Part shown: in pieces, positions 5,830-10,655 of the stretch
Numbering within the stretch: position 1 is the stretch's first letter
Layout: each line of letters starts with the position of its first letter
From: Treponema sp.
GTDB taxonomy: Bacteria; Spirochaetota; Spirochaetia; Treponematales; Breznakiellaceae
Assembly: GCA_031266095.1 (NCBI GenBank)
Contig: JAISBR010000179.1
Coordinates: 1-10,655, forward strand
Direction of reading: 5' to 3'
Length of the DNA stretch: 10,655 nucleotides
Notes under the pieces: generated by a model
The model's database searches: none
The model's input: the letters and a program-made list of their open reading frames with translations, nothing else
What the model was told of the DNA's origin: nothing
Translations under genes and position numbers: made by a program

Positions 5830-6776
5830 GCAAGTATTTTGTAACTGGCGCGGGCGGTTGTATCGGCGGCTGGGTTGTCAAGAATCTCGTGGAGTCGGGG
5901 CATACGGTCTATGCGCTTATGCCGCATCCGGAAAAGCTGGAGAAGCTGCGGCTTATCATGAAACAGGAAGATATCAATAAAGTCATTCCCCTGCGGGGCG
6001 ATATCACCAATCTCGACGTGATACGGATGGCGCTCATCCTCAGCGGTGCGGAGCGGATCATACATTTGGCGGCCCTACAGATGCCCTTTTGCAAGGCAAA
6101 TCCCGGTATGGGCGCGCGGGTAAATGTTGAGGGGACCATCAATATCTTCGATGCCGCCAAAGCCGCTGGATTAAAGCGGGTGATTTATTCCAGCAGTACC
6201 GCAGTATACGGCGATATTGCCGACTACCCCGGCGGTGAATTCAGCCACAACTCCCCGCTGATACCCCGTTCGTTTTACGGCGTATACAAACAGGATAACG
6301 AATGGGCGGCGAAGGTGTACTACAAAGAGGCGGGCATTTCCAGCATAGCCATCCGTCCTTTCGTGGTATACGGCCCCCTGCGGGATCAGGGGATGACTTC
6401 AACGCCCACATCCGCGATCAAGGCGGCGGTTAGGGGCGAGGCTTACGAAATATCCTACGGCGGCGAGGCCGAGTTTCAGTTTGCCGACGACACCGCCAAG
6501 GCGTTCATCGCCGTAGCGGAAAAAGATTTCGACGGCGCCGAAGTCTACAATCTCGGCGGCGGAACAGTAAGCATGGAGCAAATTACGGCGGCTATCGAAC
6601 AGGCTGTTCCCCATGCCAAAGGCCTTATCACCTTTGTAAATAAACCGCTGCCTTTCCCTCGGCACCATGACACAGGAGAACTGGCCAAGCTGATTGGCCC
6701 GGTGTGTCAAACCCGCCTTGAAGACGGAATCCGCATAAGCGCGGACTATTTCAGAGCGGCGCCCGCCTTGTTTTAG
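5826..6776 (+). CDS. NAD-dependent epimerase/dehydratase (extended SDR)
   Basis: A 316-residue extended SDR of the sugar-nucleotide epimerase/dehydratase fold. The N-terminal Rossmann domain has TGAGGCIG (7-14), a GDI after strand three (58-60) and HLAA (80-83). The catalytic set is SSST (122-125) with Tyr151 and Lys155 (YGVYK), followed by RPFVVYGP (177-184). The C-terminal half shows NLGGGTVS (242-249), typical of the substrate domain. It overlaps the regulator gene by four bases (ATGA), with AAGGAG (5815-5820) inside the regulator's last codons, so the two are translationally coupled. In catabolic operons such proteins often act as uronate, sugar-acid or dihydroxy-acid dehydrogenases rather than on nucleotide sugars, and that reading fits here. 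The substrate is not identifiable. This is the last enzyme gene before the transporter genes. Confidence 0.9.
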   Translation: MSKYFVTGAGGCIGGWVVKNLVESGHTVYALMPHPEKLEKLRLIMKQEDINKVIPLRGDITNLDVIRMALILSGAERIIHLAALQMPFCKANPGMGARVNVEGTINIFDAAKAAGLKRVIYSSSTAVYGDIADYPGGEFSHNSPLIPRSFYGVYKQDNEWAAKVYYKEAGISSIAIRPFVVYGPLRDQGMTSTPTSAIKAAVRGEAYEISYGGEAEFQFADDTAKAFIAVAEKDFDGAEVYNLGGGTVSMEQITAAIEQAVPHAKGLITFVNKPLPFPRHHDTGELAKLIGPVCQTRLEDGIRISADYFRAAPALF

Positions 6777-6793
6777 GCGGTTAAAATATAAAA

Positions 6794-6816
6794 GCCGTTC
6801 AGCCGCAAAGAACGGC
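6794..6816 (+). terminator. Hairpin between catabolic and transport genes, possible attenuator
   Basis: GCCGTTC (6794-6800) and GAACGGC (6810-6816) form a perfect 7-bp stem with a nine-base loop, followed by AAAATTTT rather than a clean T-run. It ends just ten bases before the ribosome-binding site of the binding-protein gene. It could act as a weak terminator or attenuator, or protect the downstream message end. A TATAAA at 6787-6792 lies directly upstream, but no good -35 accompanies it. Confidence 0.4.
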
Positions 6817-6837
6817 AAAATTTTCGGAGGAAATGCT

Positions 6838-7845
6838 ATGAAAAAGAACCAAACGCTTCGTAAGATCGTGGTAACGCTCATGGTGTTCTGCCTGGCTGCC
6901 ATGAGCGTGCAGGCTGGTGGACAACGAGCAAGTGGGACGGATGACATTTTGATCTATGCCTGTATGCAGGGAAATCAGAGCGGTTATGTCCGTTACCAGG
7001 TGGCGGCTATGAATCAGTACATGGAAACACAAAAACCCGCCAACGTGAAGCTCAGGGTGGTATTCGCCGATGACGACGCTTCCAATCAACTGCGCCAGGT
7101 GGAAATCGCCATTTCCGAAGGCGCCAAAGCGATCATTTTGAACACCGTAGACCAGGTACAGAGCGCCGCGGCGGTGGAAGCCGCGTACAGGGCGCGTATT
7201 CCGGTAATCACATTGAGCCAGAGGACAAGCAGCCCGAATGAAACCGCTTTTGTAGGTTCCGACGATGTGGAAGCGGGCCGGCTTCAATTTGAACGACTCT
7301 TCAAAGCCGGCCCGGCAAGACCTCGTGTTGCCTATATCAATGCGGTTCTGGGACACTCCGCGCAGATACTCCGTGAGCAGGCTTACAAAGAAGAACTGGC
7401 AAAAAATTCCAACGCTACGCTGGTTGTACAGAACACCGCCGACTGGTCCGGCGACAAGGCCCTACAGCTTGTTGAAAACTGGATTCAGACCTATCGGAGG
7501 GGAGATGATCCCGGCATCGACATGATCGCCGCCCACGCGGACTGCATCCTGGTAGGCGCCGTCACCGCTGTTGAGAATGCGGGCCTGCAGGGTAAGATCC
7601 TGCTGAGCGGAATCGACGCCGACATGCCGGTACTGGAAAAAATCAAGGCGGGCGTAGTGGACAATACCATCTGGCAGGACGCAATCGCCCAGGGTGAAAC
7701 CGCACTTAAGGTAGCCATTGACGCCGCCAACGGCAAATCGGTTAGTGATGTGCTCATCCCCTTCCAGACAATTACCAGGGATAATGTGGACGAATACATT
7801 GCCAAGGCCAATGCCCGCAATGTCCTTTCCGCGAAATTTTTCTAA
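6838..7845 (+). CDS. Sugar-type ABC transporter substrate-binding protein (RbsB-like, type 1 PBP)
   Basis: A 335-residue periplasmic binding protein of the ribose/galactose type 1 fold. The N-terminus is a signal peptide: basic MKKNQTLRK, a hydrophobic stretch to ~24, and a likely signal-peptidase I cleavage after VQA (24-26). Cys18 lies in LMVFC, a poor lipobox, although spirochaete lipoboxes are relaxed. Family hallmarks are EGAKAIILNTVD (94-105), RIPVITLSQ (120-128), FVGSDDVEAGR (138-148), and LSGIDAD (256-262), which line up with the RbsB hinge and ligand-contact regions. GGAGG (6826-6830) precedes the ATG by seven bases. It begins the transport module, before the ATPase and permease, and delivers substrate to them. 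Ligands of this family include pentoses, hexoses, polyols and autoinducer-2; nothing here fixes the choice. Confidence 0.93.
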   Translation: MKKNQTLRKIVVTLMVFCLAAMSVQAGGQRASGTDDILIYACMQGNQSGYVRYQVAAMNQYMETQKPANVKLRVVFADDDASNQLRQVEIAISEGAKAIILNTVDQVQSAAAVEAAYRARIPVITLSQRTSSPNETAFVGSDDVEAGRLQFERLFKAGPARPRVAYINAVLGHSAQILREQAYKEELAKNSNATLVVQNTADWSGDKALQLVENWIQTYRRGDDPGIDMIAAHADCILVGAVTAVENAGLQGKILLSGIDADMPVLEKIKAGVVDNTIWQDAIAQGETALKVAIDAANGKSVSDVLIPFQTITRDNVDEYIAKANARNVLSAKFF

Positions 7846-7859
7846 GATTATTTTGATGA

Positions 7860-7887
7860 TCCCCTGAAGCCCGCAGGTTTCAGGGGA
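7860..7887 (+). terminator. Intercistronic hairpin after the binding-protein gene
   Basis: TCCCCTGAA (7860-7868) and TTCAGGGGA (7879-7887) form a perfect 9-bp stem with a ten-base loop in the 90-base gap between the binding protein and the ATPase. No T-run follows. The usual role of such a hairpin is to stabilise the upstream message or partly terminate, so that binding protein is made in excess over ATPase and permease. Confidence 0.55.
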
Positions 7888-7935
7888 ATTGTAGTATGGG
7901 CTTTTTCAAGAAATTGCGGACTTTAGGGGGCGCCT

Positions 7936-9444
7936 GTGGAAAATGATGTAATCCTGGAAATGAAAAATATTTGCAAACGGTTCGGCGGAGTTCACGCCCT
8001 TGATAATGTAAGCCTTATCCTGCGCCGGAAGGAAGTACATGCCCTGGTAGGTGAAAACGGCGCCGGCAAATCCACCTTGATGAAGATCCTGATCGGTCTA
8101 TACCAGAGCGATGAAGGAGAGATCATCCTCCAGGGTCAAAGGGTGAATTTAAAAACGGTACAAGAAGCCCAAGAAGCGGGTATCAGCATGATCTTTCAGG
8201 AATTTAATCAGGTAAAAGTCCTGTCGGTAATGGAAAACATATACCTCGGCAGGGAACCTAAGACAAAAACCGGTGCGGTAGATTTCAAAAAAATGTATAC
8301 CGATTCACTCGCGCTTTTAAAAGAACTCAGCATAGATCTGGATCCAAGGACAAAAATTCGGGATCTGACGGTTGCCAAGCATCAGTTGGTAGAAATTGTC
8401 AAGGCTATATCGCTTAACGCCCAGATTATAATTATGGACGAACCCACCTCGGCTTTGAGTAAAAATGAAATTGAAAGTTTGTTGCAAATGGTACGCATTC
8501 TGCGGGATCAGGGCAAGTGTATCGTATATATCTCTCACAAGATGGAAGAAATTTACAGCGTGTGCGAGACAGTTACGGTTTTGCGTGACGGGAAATTAAT
8601 CCATGCCGGCAGGGTTGCAGATGTTTCGGAAAAGGACCTTATCCGCATGATGGTGGACCGGGAAGTTAATGAGCTTTTCCCCAAGCAGAAATGTGAAATC
8701 GGTGAAGTAATGCTTCAGGTTAAAGATCTTACCGTGGACGGAAAGTTCAAAGATGTAAATTTTGAGCTCCGCAAGGGGGAGATCCTCGGCATAGCGGGAC
8801 TGATGGGTGCGGGCCGTACCGAACTGGTGGAAACCATTATCGGTGCCCGCAGGCCGAGCAGGGGAGACATCTACCTCCAGGGCCAAAAAATTGTAAATCG
8901 CATACCCGAAGACGCCATAAAGCGGGGTATCGCTATGGTGCCGGAGGACCGTAAAAAAAACGGGGTGTTTCTCAAATTATCTATCAAAGACAATGTGCTC
9001 ATGTCGGCCCTCAAAAAATGTATGTCCGGCATCGGCATTAAAAAAAGCCTGGAGCGGCGTTACTTTGAGGAGTATGCCAAAAAATTGGAGATAAAATACT
9101 CCGGTCTTTCCCAGACCTGTAAAAACCTTTCCGGGGGAAATCAGCAGAAAGTGGCGGTTTCCCGGGTACTTAACGCCGATCCGGAAATTATCATTCTGGA
9201 CGAGCCTACCAGGGGAATTGATGTCAAGACAAAATCGGAAATACACCGCCTCATGTCGGTTCTGGCCGGAACCGGAAAGGCTGTTATCATGGTTTCTTCA
9301 GAGCTGCCTGAAATTCTTGGTATGAGTGACCGGATTTTGGTGCTACATGAAGGAGTGCAGACCGGTATTCTGGAGCGCGGAGAAGCGACTGCGGATAAAA
9401 TTATGGAACTGGCGGTTAAGACCACCGCAATGGAGGCGCAATAA
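7936..9444 (+). CDS. Sugar ABC transporter ATP-binding protein (RbsA/MglA type, two NBDs)
   Basis: A 502-residue cytoplasmic ATPase with two fused nucleotide-binding domains, the normal size for the ribose/galactose class. The first domain (~5-245) has Walker A GENGAGKST (39-47), signature LTVAKHQ (144-150), Walker B IIIMDEP (164-170) and switch His201. The second (~255-500) has a degenerate Walker A GLMGAGRTE (288-296), a full LSGGNQQ signature (398-404), LDEP (421-424) and Ser455 in place of the switch His. This asymmetry is normal for RbsA-type proteins, in which only one composite site is fully active. The start is GTG, five bases after AGGGGG (7925-7930); no ATG in this frame lies near it. 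It powers the permease that follows, with which it overlaps by one base. Confidence 0.95.
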   Translation: MENDVILEMKNICKRFGGVHALDNVSLILRRKEVHALVGENGAGKSTLMKILIGLYQSDEGEIILQGQRVNLKTVQEAQEAGISMIFQEFNQVKVLSVMENIYLGREPKTKTGAVDFKKMYTDSLALLKELSIDLDPRTKIRDLTVAKHQLVEIVKAISLNAQIIIMDEPTSALSKNEIESLLQMVRILRDQGKCIVYISHKMEEIYSVCETVTVLRDGKLIHAGRVADVSEKDLIRMMVDREVNELFPKQKCEIGEVMLQVKDLTVDGKFKDVNFELRKGEILGIAGLMGAGRTELVETIIGARRPSRGDIYLQGQKIVNRIPEDAIKRGIAMVPEDRKKNGVFLKLSIKDNVLMSALKKCMSGIGIKKSLERRYFEEYAKKLEIKYSGLSQTCKNLSGGNQQKVAVSRVLNADPEIIILDEPTRGIDVKTKSEIHRLMSVLAGTGKAVIMVSSELPEILGMSDRILVLHEGVQTGILERGEATADKIMELAVKTTAMEAQ

Positions 9445-10436
9445 TGGCGGATAACACTACAGGGACATTGTCACAAAAAATAAGAGCCTTTGACTACAGG
9501 CAATTCGTTCGGGATCACGGGATACTCATCGGTTTCTTTATTATCGTGCTTCTTCTTTCCATTGCCCGCCCGAATTTTCTCAGGGTATCAAATCTTATCA
9601 CCGTGCTCAGGCAGGTTTCCTGTATCGGCATTGCAACCATCGGAATAGGATTCCTCATCATCATGAACTGTATTGATTTAGGTCTCGGTTCCACTCTTGC
9701 CCTGGTTGGCATCCTGGCCGGTCTCTCGGTTTCTTCAGGGGCTTACGGTTTGAATCTCCCTACCGGCGTCGGCTTTGTGATCGGTATTGTTACCGCATCA
9801 ATAGTCGGCCTTTTCGCAGGCGCCATTGTCGCCAAGGCCCGGATTCCCGCGTTTATTGTGACTATGGGTACTATGTCTATCGGTCGCGGCCTGGCCCTGA
9901 TCTTTGCCCACGGCATGCCGGTAGCCAACTTTCCGGACAGCTTCAACTATTTTGGCACCGAATCTCTGGGCCCTATACCCTGGCCGGTAATTATCTACGC
10001 TATAGTGATCATCATTACCTGGTACATTCTTAACAAACGGCCCCTGGGGCGTCATATCTACGCGGTGGGCAGCAACGAAGAGGCCGCCCGGGCGGCGGGG
10101 ATTAATGTAGATATGGTCAAGATAAAGGCGTATCTGATTGAAGGTATACTGCTCGGTATTGCGGGTACCATTTTTGCCGGCCGGATAAAATCCGCCGCGC
10201 CGACCTTTGCTTCCGGCTATGAGCTTGACGCCATCGCCGGCTGCATCATCGGCGGGGTCAGCTTCTCAGGCGGCATCGGAAACATCAGCGATATGGTTAT
10301 CGGCGCCCTGCTCCTGGGGGTTATTAACAACGGCATGGACCTGCTGGAAGTCAACGCCTTCTATAAACAGGTTGTTAAAGGCGCTATCATCATCATCGCG
10401 GTACTTATTGACCGCAAGCGTAGCGGCCGGGCTTAG
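9444..10436 (+). CDS. Sugar ABC transporter permease (RbsC-like)
   Basis: A 330-residue inner-membrane permease with about eight to ten hydrophobic segments, including ~26-42, 58-75, 82-97, 107-130, 136-154, 178-196, 229-246, 261-275, 284-297 and 311-323. Family signatures are NCIDLGLGST (75-84, equivalent to the DLSVGS region of RbsC), the cytoplasmic coupling loop GSNEEAARAAGI (209-220), and LDAIAGCIIGGVSFSGGIG (261-279). Its start overlaps the ATPase stop (TAATG), with GGAGG (9432-9436) seven bases upstream, so translation is coupled. Only one permease gene is present, so the channel is presumably a homodimer, as in the ribose system. It is the last gene of the operon. Confidence 0.95.
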   Translation: MADNTTGTLSQKIRAFDYRQFVRDHGILIGFFIIVLLLSIARPNFLRVSNLITVLRQVSCIGIATIGIGFLIIMNCIDLGLGSTLALVGILAGLSVSSGAYGLNLPTGVGFVIGIVTASIVGLFAGAIVAKARIPAFIVTMGTMSIGRGLALIFAHGMPVANFPDSFNYFGTESLGPIPWPVIIYAIVIIITWYILNKRPLGRHIYAVGSNEEAARAAGINVDMVKIKAYLIEGILLGIAGTIFAGRIKSAAPTFASGYELDAIAGCIIGGVSFSGGIGNISDMVIGALLLGVINNGMDLLEVNAFYKQVVKGAIIIIAVLIDRKRSGRA

Positions 10437-10468
10437 GAATTCTCCTTTCAGAGAGTGTTCTATAGCAA

Positions 10469-10488
10469 CCCGCTCACCGGTTCGCGGG
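10469..10488 (+). terminator. Weak hairpin downstream of the permease
   Basis: CCCGC (10469-10473) and GCGGG (10484-10488) can form a 5-bp GC stem with a ten-base loop, followed by CTTTCATT. It is the best terminator-like structure between the permease and the convergent 5S gene, but it is short and lacks a proper T-run. The operon may end here by another mechanism. Confidence 0.3.
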
Positions 10489-10501
10489 CTTTCATTAAAC
10501 G

Positions 10502-10513
10502 CCTCTTCAAGGG
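10502..10513. repeat. Twelve-base copy of a 5S rRNA segment
   Basis: CCTCTTCAAGGG occurs here and again inside the 5S gene at 10569-10580, 67 bases away. The next nine bases differ mainly by transitions (ATAATACTA here against GCAGTATCA). It may be a decayed fragment of a 5S gene or of a processing duplication in the rRNA operon tail, or it may be chance. Confidence 0.35.
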
Positions 10514-10535
10514 ATAATACTACCCTGCTTCCCGT

Positions 10536-10544
10536 AAAAAAAAA
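10536..10544 (-). terminator. T-tract after the 5S gene (rRNA operon terminator part)
   Basis: Nine A on the + strand are nine T on the minus strand, beginning directly after the last paired bases of the 5S rRNA. The closing 5S helix or nearby structure followed by this T-tract would end the rRNA transcript. It also separates the rRNA operon from the convergent transporter operon. Confidence 0.6.
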
Positions 10545-10545
10545 G

Positions 10546-10655
<110 letters not shown>

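Noticed and set aside
6787..6792. TATAAA as a separate promoter for the transporter genes
   Set aside because: No adequate -35 at the right spacing (a TTGTTT lies only 13 bp away). It may simply be AT-rich spacer DNA before the hairpin.

Overview
The window looks like a chromosomal stretch from a bacterium of roughly 50% GC, and a host-associated treponeme or other spirochaete fits best. That guess rests on the 5S rRNA sequence, which resembles spirochaete 5S as I remember it, and on the signal-peptide style of the binding protein ending in Ala-Gly-Gly. No housekeeping protein is present to settle the taxonomy, so it is a moderate-confidence inference.

Layout. Bases 1-240 hold an unrecognised small, AT-rich reading frame that may be cut by the window edge. 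Bases 241-663 carry no protein gene. They hold a run of at least six stem-loops ending in a terminator-like hairpin (about 299-547), then a sigma70-type promoter (582-610) with a large inverted repeat over the expected transcription start (617-641). From 664 to 10436 eight genes run on the + strand with short gaps or overlaps, so they look like one operon or two tightly linked units. They are: a 928-residue three-domain fusion (SCP2-like, Gfo/Idh/MocA oxidoreductase, M24 metallopeptidase-like); a beta-keto acid cleavage enzyme (BKACE, DUF849); a classical SDR; a GntR/FadR-type regulator; an extended SDR of the NAD-dependent epimerase/dehydratase type; and a complete ribose-type ABC importer (binding protein, double ATPase, permease). 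The window ends in a convergent 5S rRNA gene on the minus strand, cut at its 5' end by the window edge, with a T-tract just past its 3' end.

How the genes may work together (inference). The ABC importer would bring in a sugar-like or polyol-like compound. The three NAD(P)-dependent oxidoreductase or epimerase modules would oxidise or rearrange it to a beta-keto acid. The BKACE would cleave that acid with acetyl-CoA, giving acetoacetate and an acyl-CoA. The M24 module would hydrolyse an amide, peptide or related bond in the substrate or an intermediate. The GntR regulator probably controls the promoter at 582-610 through the inverted repeat. I cannot name the substrate; the gene combination does not match a pathway I know.

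The most unusual points are the triple fusion gene, the strong internal ribosome-binding site with a GTG start exactly at its second domain border (with an A6 run and an out-of-frame stop next to it), and the structured, possibly transcribed hairpin cluster upstream of the operon.
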